Source of the DNA: DATKFM01 sp963810485
GTDB lineage: Bacteria > Pseudomonadota > Alphaproteobacteria > Dongiales > Dongiaceae
Assembly (NCBI GenBank): GCA_963810485.1
Contig: CAWENQ010000002.1
Span: 248,001 to 312,000 of the forward strand
Direction of reading: 5' to 3'
Length of the DNA: 64,000 nucleotides
The first letter of the stretch is position 1; every line of letters starts with the position of its first letter. The notes beneath the pieces were generated by a model, which was given only the letters and a program-made list of their open reading frames with translations, was not told the origin of the DNA and did not search any database. The translations under genes were made by a program, and so were the position numbers. Shown piece after piece: positions 28,551-37,788 of this stretch.

Positions 28551-29345
28551 TCAGGCTTTTTGCCTGCTCCTCCGCCGGGCCGGCTTCTTGCTCTCCGCCA
28601 GCCAGCGGACATTGAAATCCATCACTTCCCGCCGGTCGAGCAGGTGCAGGAACCGCTGGCGGAATTTGAGCGAGTGACTGCTGGCATGTTTTTCGGCCAG
28701 GTCGGGATCGCCGGCGGCAATCGCTTCGACAAGCGGACCATGCGCCACAACCGTCACCGCCGGTGCGCGCCGGCGATGTTCGGCCTCCAGCGAGTAGTGC
28801 ATGTGCAACAGCCGTTTCGCGTCGTTCAGCAGCCTGGAGTACAGCGACGTGAAGTACGGATTACGTCCCGCCTCGGCGATGGCCATGTGCAGTTCGTAGT
28901 TGGCAGAAATCATGTCGGCCACATCGCCGGCGGCGGTCGATGCGTTGAAAATCTGATCGCAGCGGCGAATTCGTTCGAGATCCGCGTCGGTGCGCATCAT
29001 GGCGGCCAAGCGGTGAGTCGTGCGCTGCATCAGCTCGAGCGCATCCATGAAGCGCGGAATGCCTTCGAGGTCCAGAGGGGCGACGATCGTACTCTGGTTC
29101 GGCAGAATGACCACATGCCCATCGCCGGCAAGGCGCACCAGGGCTTCCCTGACGCGCGAACGCGGCATGCGAAACACTCGCGCCAGCGCCTCCTCATCCA
29201 GAGACGTACCCGGTGCGCGTTCCAGCGACAGAATCTCCGCGCGCAATCGGTCGAACACGCGCGCCGTGTCGTTCAACAGCCGTTCGGTACTTTGATGCGA
29301 GCCGCCGACTCCAGTGGGGCTGTCGGTCGCTGATTCCAAACTCAT
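28551..29345 (-). CDS. GntR-family regulator, FCD subfamily
   Basis: A 264-residue regulator with GGAGG before the ATG. The winged helix lies at about 25-90 (LDEEALARVFRMPRSRVREALVRL). The FCD domain follows, with helix NYELHMAIAEAGRNPYF and a late histidine in KHASSHSLKF. FCD regulators usually respond to carboxylates or amino acids and bind short palindromes. It lies on the same strand just past the end of the decarboxylase/porin operon, 197 bp away, and is the nearest candidate regulator. Whether it binds the palindrome at 40190 is untested. Confidence 0.88.
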   Translation of the reverse strand: MSLESATDSPTGVGGSHQSTERLLNDTARVFDRLRAEILSLERAPGTSLDEEALARVFRMPRSRVREALVRLAGDGHVVILPNQSTIVAPLDLEGIPRFMDALELMQRTTHRLAAMMRTDADLERIRRCDQIFNASTAAGDVADMISANYELHMAIAEAGRNPYFTSLYSRLLNDAKRLLHMHYSLEAEHRRRAPAVTVVAHGPLVEAIAAGDPDLAEKHASSHSLKFRQRFLHLLDRREVMDFNVRWLAESKKPARRRSRQKA

Positions 29346-29542
29346 GTCGCCTCCAGAGCCTGGCAGCTCTCGCGTTTGTCGTTGCGCACCCCGCCATACC
29401 TGCCCACGGAAGGCGGGCCGCCTAGTGGCAGTATATAGCCTTTGACGGATCTATACGCAGCAATTGCGCCCGCAAGTCGGCAAAGGCACTTTCCGCAAAG
29501 TAACTACAGGCTGCCATCACGGCCTGTAAGAAGCTGTCGCCA

Positions 29543-30674
29543 TCAGAAAGCGATATAGGTGCCGAGGCCAAATGCTATCCCGCGGTAATCCGGCCCGGCG
29601 GCGTTATTGCTCTGGTAGTCCGAGAGTTCCACCACGCCGTCCACGTTTATGCCCGGCCCCAGCGCATAGGACGCCGTTAGCGCGAAGTCGTCATGGACGG
29701 CATTGAAGGGGCCGACGCCATTGGCGCCCACGACTTTTTCGTAATCACCGCGAGTCCAGCCCAGGCCGACCGTCCAACTGTCCCATGCATAGGTGGCGCC
29801 GGCGCCAAAGACCCACTGGTCGCTGCCGTCGATTCCGTAATTCTGGCGCAGTTCGGTGGCCCCTCCGATCGTGAAACCGCCAAAGCCCACGCGGAAATAG
29901 GCATTATAGCCGCGGGCATCGTCGGTACTGTTCGGATTAACCTCCTTGTCAAAGCTGAAGGTCGCGCCGCCGCCAAGCGACAGACTTACGTCGTTGAAAT
30001 CATGATTGAAGGCAGCGGCCAAAGACAGGTTCTCGGAGTTCTCGCCCGCGTTGTTTGTGAATCTTGTTCCAGCACCGCTTACCGTATTGCGCGTGTCCTC
30101 CGTATTGTCGGGCGTGAACGAAGCGGCAAAGCTGAAGCCACCGAAGGTCGGGCTGAAATAGACCAGCTTTGTCGAGTTGTCGTCGACGCCGTAGCAGGTT
30201 CCATTGGTTGCCGCGTATCCGGCAATGCCCGCGTTGGAGAAATTGACGTCCGGGCTGTCGGCGCCGAATAATTCAGAAGCGCTCGGCACAAGACTACAGA
30301 GCTGTGCATAGGCCTCGTAGGTGTCGCCGATTTCGGAGTTGGCCGAAACCGCCGCTGAAGTAGGCGTAGACGGCGTCGATCTGATCACCCGACGTCTGGC
30401 CCTCGAGTTCGATCTGGGCGCCAACCGTCAGCCCGTTGTCCAGCGTCGTCTCGCCACGGAAGTAGATTTCGACGTCCTGCTTGAACACGTAGTTCCGCAC
30501 ATCGTCGTCGCTGACGCCGGAAGAGGCGCTGAAGTCGTCGGCGATGAATCCTGCAGCACCCTTGTAGCGGCCGCCGAGTGAGAGTTTGACGCCGTCCGCG
30601 GCGGCAGCCTGCTCGGCGAACAGGAACACTGCCGCCATCGCCGTTGATGTCAGCACCCGTTGTCTGGTTGTCAT
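29543..30674 (-). CDS. Gram-negative porin (one frameshift)
   Basis: Outer-membrane beta-barrel porin, 376 residues when repaired. It has a signal peptide (AAA-ADG, about 26), alternating amphipathic strands throughout, and ends in phenylalanine (GTYIAF), the usual BAM-recognised terminal residue. The frame breaks in the run ttt at 30331-30333 (plus-strand view); removing one base joins GFGQLR to IGDTYEAY. GGGGAGGA precedes the start. It is 45 bp downstream of the arginine-decarboxylase-like gene, so it is probably the last gene of that operon and could admit amino acids or release polyamines. Confidence 0.83.
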
Positions 30675-30719
30675 GATTGGTCCTCCCCTTGGACAACACG
30701 CTGTGTGGGGCCAGGCGCC

Positions 30720-33026
30720 TCAATCCGCCTTCAGGCACCAGACATGATACACACCATCCTTGACGACGGAGCCCTCGACCTCCTTGCCGAAGCCCGGAAA
30801 CTCCGTACACCAGTTCTGCAGCGACCTCATGAAGGAGAGCCACGGCCCGTCCTTCGCACCGAAGCTCTCGCCGGGCATGACGATCGGTATGCCAGGCGGA
30901 TATGGAATGATGCCGACGCCGGAGACGCGATTGGCCAGCTTGTCGATCGGCAGCAGCTCGCATTTGCCTGCGTTGAGCCGCCCGCTCGCCTCGCGCGGCA
31001 GCATCTTGGGTTCGGGCAGCGAGCCGAAAGCCTGCGCCTGCCATTTGTCCATGTTGTTTGTCTTCATGTACTCGAACATGTGATCGGAAAGATCCTTCAG
31101 GCCCATCTTTCCGTACTTGTCCGGCGCCGCCGCCACGATATCGGGCAGGCAAGCCTGCAGCGGCCGGTTGGCGTCGTAGTCCTTCTTGAAGTCCAGCAGT
31201 GTGCCGGCGAGCGTGCCCCACTTGCCCTTGGTCACGCCCATCGAGAACAGGCACAGCACCATGAAGTCGGTGGTGCGCGATGGGATGGTGCCGTGGCGGT
31301 AGAGATAGGAGCTAAGCATCGCAGCCGGAATTCCGGTCTTCAGCATCTTGCCGTCGTCGCCCATGCCCGGACAGGTGATGCCGACCTTGATCGGGTCCAG
31401 CATGCACCAGCCATCGGGGATGTTGCCGAAGCCGTGCCATGACTCACCGGGATGGAAGATCCAGGCTTCGGGATCGCTCGCGAGCATTTTGGGATCCGCA
31501 TCGACAAACGCGACTTTCTTGCCCTTGGCGTCTTTCACTTCCGGCGCGTTCCAGGGCCAGAAGAACCATTCGCCGCGCTTCTTGTACTCAATATGGGCGC
31601 GGCCCAGCGCCTGGCGGAACGCGATCGCTTCGTCAATAACATCGGTCGTCAATGCCTCGCCGGCCGGCCCGTCCATCATCGCTGCCGCAATCTCATTCGA
31701 AGAGATGATGGCGTAGAGCGGCGACGTGGACTGATGCGCCATGTAGCTTTCATTGAAGATGTGGGGCTCCACCTCCCGCCGGCCCTCGCGGAGATGGATC
31801 CAAGAGGCCTGCGACAACGCCGCCAACAGCTTGTGCGTGGAGTGCGTGGCAAACACCGTCGGCCCCTTGGCCGGGTGATCCTTAGGATCGCCGCGCATGG
31901 CATGACGGCCCTTATAGAGCGGATTGAACCGCGCATAGGCATACCAGGCTTCGTCGAAGTGGATCACATCGACGCTCTTGTCCAGCAAGTCCTGCACTTT
32001 CGTGGCGTCATAGCAAACGCCGTCATAGGTGCAATTCGTGACGACGGCATAGACCGGATCGGGTGACACCGCTTTCTTGCGCAAAGGGTGCTCCTGCAGG
32101 CGCTTCCGGATCGCCTTGGGATCGAGCTGTTCCGGCAGGATGGGGCCAATGATGCCGTAGCGGTTCCGCGTCGGCACAAAGAACAGCGGAATGCCACCAG
32201 TTAGGATAATTCCCTGCTCGATCGATTTGTGGCAATTGCGGTCGCAAAGCGCGAACTGGTTCTCGCCGATCATCGACTGCATGATCGTCCGGTTCGCGCC
32301 CGAGGTTCCCGTCAGCACAGAATAGGACCGGTGCGAGCCAAAGACGCGCGCCGCATATTTCTCGCTCTCGCCGATCGGCCCGCTATGCTCGAGCAGGGAA
32401 CCGAGCGAACCGCGCTCGACGCCGCTGTCGGTGCGGAACAGGTTCTCGCCGAAAAAGTCGAAGAAGACGCGGCCGGCGGGACTCTTCGTGAAGGCGATGC
32501 CGCCCTGGTGGCCCGGCGCTGCCCAGGAGTACTCAGCAACCTCCATATAGTCGAGCATCGCCTTGGTGAAAGGCGGCAGCAAATTGGCGCTATAGCGCTT
32601 GATGGCGGCGATCACGCGGCTGCAGATGAAATTTGCCGTATCCTCCAGCAGGAAGACGTACTCATCAGCCATGGTCATGATGTCGACGTTCAAGGTGCCC
32701 GTCGCCGGCCGGTCGGCGAGCAGGATGACCGGCACGTCGGCGTTGCGCCGGCGGATCGCGGTCAGCAGCGCCTCGCCTTCCTTCTTTGTCTCGGCGGCCG
32801 GACCTTCCCGTGTCCAGCCGATGAGGATTGCATCGATCGATGCATCGGCGGCGACTGCGGCGCGCCCATCGGCAAAGCTCACGGATTCGATCGTCTCGAT
32901 GCCGCGGCCGTTCAGTTCCTGCACCAGCGCGCGGACCGCGCGGCCGCCGAAACTCGTGGCGGCCGCCAGCTTCTCATCGATGATGAGAACGCGTGTCTTC
33001 TGATCGGCAACGGTTCTGGCGAGCAT
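30720..33026 (-). CDS. adiA: Biodegradative arginine decarboxylase-like PLP enzyme (AdiA type)
   Basis: A 768-residue fold-type I decarboxylase with an N-terminal response-regulator-like wing domain (about 10-145). PLP residues: Lys399 in THSTHKLLAALSQAS, Asp358 in HFDEAWYAY and His266 in DRNCHKS. Similarity is closest to E. coli AdiA, with WIHLREGRREVE, PGESWHGF, MLDPIKVGI and a short C-terminus ending YHVWCLKAD. It would convert arginine to agmatine plus CO2, consuming a proton. Clear AAGGAG site. Substrate assignment rests on family resemblance; lysine specificity is not excluded. Confidence 0.85.
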   Translation of the reverse strand: MLARTVADQKTRVLIIDEKLAAATSFGGRAVRALVQELNGRGIETIESVSFADGRAAVAADASIDAILIGWTREGPAAETKKEGEALLTAIRRRNADVPVILLADRPATGTLNVDIMTMADEYVFLLEDTANFICSRVIAAIKRYSANLLPPFTKAMLDYMEVAEYSWAAPGHQGGIAFTKSPAGRVFFDFFGENLFRTDSGVERGSLGSLLEHSGPIGESEKYAARVFGSHRSYSVLTGTSGANRTIMQSMIGENQFALCDRNCHKSIEQGIILTGGIPLFFVPTRNRYGIIGPILPEQLDPKAIRKRLQEHPLRKKAVSPDPVYAVVTNCTYDGVCYDATKVQDLLDKSVDVIHFDEAWYAYARFNPLYKGRHAMRGDPKDHPAKGPTVFATHSTHKLLAALSQASWIHLREGRREVEPHIFNESYMAHQSTSPLYAIISSNEIAAAMMDGPAGEALTTDVIDEAIAFRQALGRAHIEYKKRGEWFFWPWNAPEVKDAKGKKVAFVDADPKMLASDPEAWIFHPGESWHGFGNIPDGWCMLDPIKVGITCPGMGDDGKMLKTGIPAAMLSSYLYRHGTIPSRTTDFMVLCLFSMGVTKGKWGTLAGTLLDFKKDYDANRPLQACLPDIVAAAPDKYGKMGLKDLSDHMFEYMKTNNMDKWQAQAFGSLPEPKMLPREASGRLNAGKCELLPIDKLANRVSGVGIIPYPPGIPIVMPGESFGAKDGPWLSFMRSLQNWCTEFPGFGKEVEGSVVKDGVYHVWCLKAD

Positions 33027-33074
33027 CGATGGACTCCTTCACGCTACGGCCGGCCAAGCCGGCTGCAAACAAAG

Positions 33075-34010
33075 TCACTCCGGCAGCGCGTTCTGCACAA
33101 TGAGGTTCAGTGTGGTTTCGTCGGGTACTCCAAACCACTTCACATACAGCTCCTGGAATTCCTCGGATCGGAACAGCCGGCTGAGGCTGCGATCCACGAT
33201 CAGGCGCAGGTCTTCGTCGCCCCGTTCAATAGCAAGGGCCAACGGCTCGTGCGTGAAGAGGCGGTCGAGCAGGATCAGTTCGCTCGCCGACGGGCCGCCC
33301 GCCGCGGCTTCCAGCAGGATCGGCCGGTCGCCAAAGAAAACGTCGGCGGTGCCATCCACCACTTGCTGGATGCCGGCTTCATAGCCGTCCGCCGTGGATG
33401 TACTGGCATCGATCTTGAATGCCTGCATCCGTTCCGCCAGCCATTTCTCGCCGGTGGTGCCTTTGACGACCGCAAAGGTCTTCTTGTCCAGAATCCGTGC
33501 CGGGGATCCACGCCAAACCGGTCCCGACCGCGGCGTGCCGGCAAGGACCTCTCGCAATGGAACGGGTGCATCCCACCGGAGAACCGCACCGATGCCGCTG
33601 GGATAGATCGGAATCGAAAATGAAACTTCCTTCCGTCTTTCCAGAGTTGCGGTATCTGCGCCGCACAGGATGTCGATCTTGCCGTTCTGCAAGGCGCTAA
33701 ATCGGTCCTCGAGCGTGACGGGCACCCATTCGACTGTCATCGCCGATAGACCAAGTTCGGTCTTGATCTCGTCCGCGATCTTCTCGCAAAGCGCGACGGT
33801 GTAACCCGCCGGCTTTCCCGCCTCGTCAAAGGAGAACGGCCGCGCATCGGCCCGGTAGCCGAGCAGAAGCTTGCCCGACGCCTTGACCTGGTCCAGGGTG
33901 GCTGCCACTGCCGGTGTGAACGGCAGCGACGCAATCGCTGCCGATACGATCAGAAACGCCGCGAACCGAACGCTTTGCCGTTGAGGGCTCTTCGATCCTG
34001 CGATTTGCAT
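33075..34010 (-). CDS. Amino-acid-type periplasmic binding protein (SBP family 3), orphan
   Basis: A 311-residue exported binding protein. The signal peptide ends near AVA-ATL (about 37). Family 3 motifs include LLLGYRADARPFSFDE, GYTVALCEKIADEI, ENG-equivalent LQNGKIDILCGADTATLERR and the late GEDL-like segment ERGDEDLRLIVDRSL. It would bind a polar amino acid. No ABC permease or ATPase lies nearby, so it either works with a transporter elsewhere or senses ligand. It sits between potE (35 bp) and the arginine-decarboxylase-like gene (48 bp) in the operon. GAGGAGA precedes the start. Confidence 0.86.
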   Translation of the reverse strand: MQIAGSKSPQRQSVRFAAFLIVSAAIASLPFTPAVAATLDQVKASGKLLLGYRADARPFSFDEAGKPAGYTVALCEKIADEIKTELGLSAMTVEWVPVTLEDRFSALQNGKIDILCGADTATLERRKEVSFSIPIYPSGIGAVLRWDAPVPLREVLAGTPRSGPVWRGSPARILDKKTFAVVKGTTGEKWLAERMQAFKIDASTSTADGYEAGIQQVVDGTADVFFGDRPILLEAAAGGPSASELILLDRLFTHEPLALAIERGDEDLRLIVDRSLSRLFRSEEFQELYVKWFGVPDETTLNLIVQNALPE

Positions 34011-34045
34011 GTTCAGTCTCCTCTCGACAATACGATTCGTCGCGG

Positions 34046-35377
34046 TCAAGCGGCGGCCGCCGGCCGCTTCGATGCGAACCGGTGCGCGATGAAGCCCCAG
34101 ACGATGAAGCCGATCGACATCACCAGCGTGCCACCCATCACTGCATCGTTGCCCGAGGCATAGATGGCATAGGTGCTGTAGAGCATCGCAACCAACGTAA
34201 TGACCGTGTTCAGCCGGTACTTCCCTTGGGGAACGCCAGCCGACTTCATCATTACGAACAAGGCGGAAAGCGAGATGACGTAGGGAATCACGTTGGTGAC
34301 GACGGCCAAGTTCACAAGAACACTGAACTGTTCGCTGAGGGTCGGCGAAATCGTCGACAGCGCCAGCAGGGACTGCACGATCCCCAGCACGATCATGCCG
34401 GTAATCGGTGCGCCCATGCTGTTCACCTTTGTGAAGAAGGCTGGGAACATGCGGTCCTCCGCCGCCCCCTTGCCGGTCTGGGCGATGGTGAACTGCCAGC
34501 CCAGCAGCGAGCCGAGGCAGGCCATCACCGCCAGCGCCATGATGATGTTGCCGACGACGGGATTGAACATCTTGGCGTAGGCCAAGGCGAAGGGACCAGT
34601 TGAGTTGGCCAGTTCGGCGTTCGGCACGATGCCCTGGATCACCGTGGTCGAAAGGACGTAGATCACGGCGGCCCCGAGCGTGCCAAACATACAGGCTAGC
34701 GGGACATCCCGTTTGGGATTCTCCACAGCATCGGAATTCTGCGCCGCCGACTCCATGCCCAGGAAAGCCCAGAGGGTCAGTGAAATACTCGAAACCATGC
34801 CCTCGCCCAAGCTGAGCCCATTGGGATTCCAGGCCGCGTCGAAGGTCTCGGAGCTGAACCAGAACCAACCGGCGAATGAGAGGAACCCGACAGGAATGAT
34901 GACGCCCCAAACCGTGATCGACCCGATCTTGCCCGTCACGCTAGGACCGCCGAAATTCGCCACCGTGGTCAGCCAGAGCAAGGCGATCACGCCGATGCAG
35001 GTCATGATTGGCGTCGACGACAGCAAGGGGAGGAACGCCGACAGGTAGCCGAGCGCCGAAATGGCGATCGCCACATTGCCGATCGCCAGGGACAGGAAGT
35101 AGAGGAAGAACACGATGAAGAAGCCCGACTTGCCGTAAGCGTCCTCGGCATAGGCCGACATGCCGCCCGTGCGCTGATTGAACAGGCCGGCCTGGGCAAA
35201 ACCATAGGCAATCGCCATCGATCCCACCGCAGTGACGATCCAGGACAGCAGTGAAATCGCGCCGACCTGCGCCATGTTGGTCGGCAGCATGATGATGCCC
35301 GATCCCATCATGTTCACGGCGACAATGAAGGTCAGCTGCATCAGACTCATCTTCTTTGTCTGCTTCTGCTCTACCAT
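34046..35377 (-). CDS. potE: PotE-type putrescine/ornithine antiporter (APC family)
   Basis: A 443-residue APC transporter with about 12 membrane segments. It follows E. coli PotE closely along its length: MVNMMGSGIIMLPT-like N-terminus (here VNMMGSGIIMLPTNMAQVG), YGKSGFF, NVAIAISALGY, GSITVWGVIIPVG, VVENP-like AVENPKRDVP, GIVPNAELANST, GSLLGWQFTIAQ and VLVNLAVVTNVIPY. It would exchange external ornithine for internal putrescine. Located 33 bp from the ornithine-decarboxylase-like gene, the classic speF-potE pairing but in this order: decarboxylase, then antiporter. GGAGGAGG ribosome site. Confidence 0.92.
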   Translation of the reverse strand: MVEQKQTKKMSLMQLTFIVAVNMMGSGIIMLPTNMAQVGAISLLSWIVTAVGSMAIAYGFAQAGLFNQRTGGMSAYAEDAYGKSGFFIVFFLYFLSLAIGNVAIAISALGYLSAFLPLLSSTPIMTCIGVIALLWLTTVANFGGPSVTGKIGSITVWGVIIPVGFLSFAGWFWFSSETFDAAWNPNGLSLGEGMVSSISLTLWAFLGMESAAQNSDAVENPKRDVPLACMFGTLGAAVIYVLSTTVIQGIVPNAELANSTGPFALAYAKMFNPVVGNIIMALAVMACLGSLLGWQFTIAQTGKGAAEDRMFPAFFTKVNSMGAPITGMIVLGIVQSLLALSTISPTLSEQFSVLVNLAVVTNVIPYVISLSALFVMMKSAGVPQGKYRLNTVITLVAMLYSTYAIYASGNDAVMGGTLVMSIGFIVWGFIAHRFASKRPAAAA

Positions 35378-35410
35378 AACCCCTCCTCCTTCATTCCCCC
35401 GCCGTGACGC

Positions 35411-37774
35411 TTACTCGCGGACCACGTAGGTATAGAATTTGATACGGCCGTCCACCCGTTCCTGAAACACGCCTTGCACTTCATAGTTGAAGCCTGGAAA
35501 GCGATTGAAAGACTCCTGAAAAGCAAGGAAGTAGTCGAGCATCGGCTTTGCCCTGTCATCCCAGCGTTCGCCGGGCACGATAACGCCGATGCCCGGCGGG
35601 TAGATCAGTGCCAGGGTCGCGGAAATACGGCCCTTGATGTCTTCGAGCGGCACATAGTCCACTTCGTTGGCGACCAGCGCCTCGTAGGCGTCTTCCGGGG
35701 TCATTGCAAGTTCCGGAAAGCTCGATGCGCGAAAACACTTCCCCTGAAGCCCCTTGACGTTCGCTTCCCGATAGAAGCCATGCATTTCATTGCAGACCTG
35801 ACGCAGCGTATAGCCCTTGTACCTTACGCTATTCGCCGCATAGAGAGTCGGCAGCACCTCGGCCAGCAGCGCGTCACGATCCCAGAGATTCTTGAACTTG
35901 ACCAGCCGCGCGATCAGCGTGTTGAGCTTGCTCTCATCCTCCGCCGGCGTCATCAGGAACAGAATACTGTTGAGGTCGCACTTCTCGGGGACAATGCGCT
36001 GTTCGCGCAGGTAGTTGGCGACCACGGTCGCGGGCACGCCGAAGTCCAGATACTCGCCTGTCTTGCGGTTGATGCCCGGCGTCAACAGCGCGAACTTGTT
36101 GGGGTCCACCATCGCATAGCCTTCACCATAGCCGGCATAGCCGTGCCATTTCCCCTGCGGATGGAAGTTCCAGCATTGCTGTTCGCGCTTAAGGACGTCC
36201 GTGGGGAGTGACTCCCAGGCAACGCCGTCGGCATCGGCGGTGAAGTCCGACCCCCTGATCGTGACGACATCGGGCACGAACGGATCGAAGAACCATTTCT
36301 CCTGTTCCCCTTGGCCCATTCTTGCATAGTGGCGTCCAAACTCGCGCAGCTTCTTGCGGGTCTCGATACCCAGTTCGATGCAGCGGTCCCAGAGCATCAT
36401 GCCCGCCTCGCCCTCATGGATCTTCGCATTCACCTCCAGCGAGGCGAATAGCGGATAGAATGGCGAGGTGGAGACGTTCATCAGGAAGGATTCATTGAAG
36501 CGCTTGTGATCGACGAAGCGCCGCTGGCCCTCCAGGTGCTTGTCGCGCTTATGGATCTGGGAGGCTTGCGAGAAGCCAGCGCCCTGCTTGTGAACCGACT
36601 GCGTCGAGAACAGCCCCGGCATCTCCGGCGTCAATTTTTCGAGCCGCATCGGGCTATGGTCGTGGAACAGCGGGTGGAAGGCATTGTAGCCGATCCAGGC
36701 CTCGTCCCAGAGCACGTAGTCGCAGAGATGCCCGATCTTCTCCAGCACCTTGCGGACATTGTAGACGGTGCCGTCATAGGTCGCGAGCTGGATGCAAGCG
36801 AGCCTGAAGGGGCGTTCCGCCTTGTGCCGCTCCTTGTCCTTGATCAGCGGATGCGCCTTGATCTGTTCCCGCAGGTATTTCTCGTCCCAAGCTTCCCAAT
36901 CGACGGCGCCGATCATGCCGAAGGGATTGCGCGCGGTCGGCAAGAAGATCGGTATCGCACCGGCCTGAACCAGGGCGCCTTGATGCAGCGATTTGTGATT
37001 GTTGCGGTCGAACAGGACGAGGTCGCCGCGCCGCAGCACGGCATTCGTTACCACCTTGTTGGACGTGCTCGTGCCATTGAGCACGAAGTAGGTCTTGTCG
37101 GCGCCGAAGACCGAGGCGGCATAGCGTTGTGCGTCCGCGGCGGCGCCCTCGTGAATGAGCAGGTCGCCGAGATCCACGTCGGCATTGCACAGGTCGTTGC
37201 GGAATATGGCCTCGCCGAAATGCTTGAAGAAGAGCTGGCCTGCCGGCGACTTGCGGTAGAACTGGCCGCCCTGGTGCCCCGGGCAGTCGAAGGCGATGTT
37301 GGCCTCGGCGTCATAGGCCACAAGCCCGCCGAAGAACGGCGGCAGCAGCTTCATGCCGTAGTCTATGATGCTGACCACAACTTGCTTGGCATAGAAGGTC
37401 GGCGTCTGCAGGCCCAGATAGATATAGCCCTCGACCTCGCCGACCATGCTGAGAACCGCAACGTCCGAAATCTGATGGGAATCCGCCAGCGCCCACAGCG
37501 GCGTGCGGAAGCCGATGGCGCGCACCGCCCGGGCCAGCTTCCGGGCCTTCTCGCGGCGTTCGCCATCGATCAAGGCGATGTAAGCGCCGACTGAGGAATC
37601 CTCGGATACGTCGCGGTCGAAGGAGTCGGTCACCTCCACTTCGAAGTTCTCCGCGACGATCTGGTCCAGGAGCTGCCTGGTCTGGGCATTCTCCTTATCG
37701 ACGATCGCGACCACCTTTAGCAATTTGTGGAACGGGATCGGGATCGTCGGGGGCTTGACCGAGTGCGGGAACAT
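35411..37774 (-). CDS. speF: Inducible-type ornithine decarboxylase (SpeF/SpeC-like)
   Basis: A 787-residue PLP decarboxylase with an N-terminal wing domain (about 15-150). PLP residues: Lys396 in FSTQSVHKQGAGFSQASQIH, Asp357 in LWDEAWIGYN and His260 in DRNNHKS. The STQSVHKQ lysine motif, the run SILFLMTPAEDESK and the ending IKFYTYVVRE are features of SpeC/SpeF rather than CadA or AdiA. It converts ornithine to putrescine plus CO2. The start is the ATG at 37774; an upstream open stretch overlaps the previous gene and is rejected. It begins 14 bp after the lysine-decarboxylase-like gene and is followed by potE. Confidence 0.9.
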   Translation of the reverse strand: MFPHSVKPPTIPIPFHKLLKVVAIVDKENAQTRQLLDQIVAENFEVEVTDSFDRDVSEDSSVGAYIALIDGERREKARKLARAVRAIGFRTPLWALADSHQISDVAVLSMVGEVEGYIYLGLQTPTFYAKQVVVSIIDYGMKLLPPFFGGLVAYDAEANIAFDCPGHQGGQFYRKSPAGQLFFKHFGEAIFRNDLCNADVDLGDLLIHEGAAADAQRYAASVFGADKTYFVLNGTSTSNKVVTNAVLRRGDLVLFDRNNHKSLHQGALVQAGAIPIFLPTARNPFGMIGAVDWEAWDEKYLREQIKAHPLIKDKERHKAERPFRLACIQLATYDGTVYNVRKVLEKIGHLCDYVLWDEAWIGYNAFHPLFHDHSPMRLEKLTPEMPGLFSTQSVHKQGAGFSQASQIHKRDKHLEGQRRFVDHKRFNESFLMNVSTSPFYPLFASLEVNAKIHEGEAGMMLWDRCIELGIETRKKLREFGRHYARMGQGEQEKWFFDPFVPDVVTIRGSDFTADADGVAWESLPTDVLKREQQCWNFHPQGKWHGYAGYGEGYAMVDPNKFALLTPGINRKTGEYLDFGVPATVVANYLREQRIVPEKCDLNSILFLMTPAEDESKLNTLIARLVKFKNLWDRDALLAEVLPTLYAANSVRYKGYTLRQVCNEMHGFYREANVKGLQGKCFRASSFPELAMTPEDAYEALVANEVDYVPLEDIKGRISATLALIYPPGIGVIVPGERWDDRAKPMLDYFLAFQESFNRFPGFNYEVQGVFQERVDGRIKFYTYVVRE

Positions 37775-37788
37775 TTCCTGTCGTTCCC

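Noticed and set aside
28407..29333. Long plus-strand reading frame antisense to the GntR/FCD gene
   Set aside because: High-GC shadow frame; product is Arg/His/Gln-rich without domains, while the opposite strand is a clear regulator with a ribosome site.
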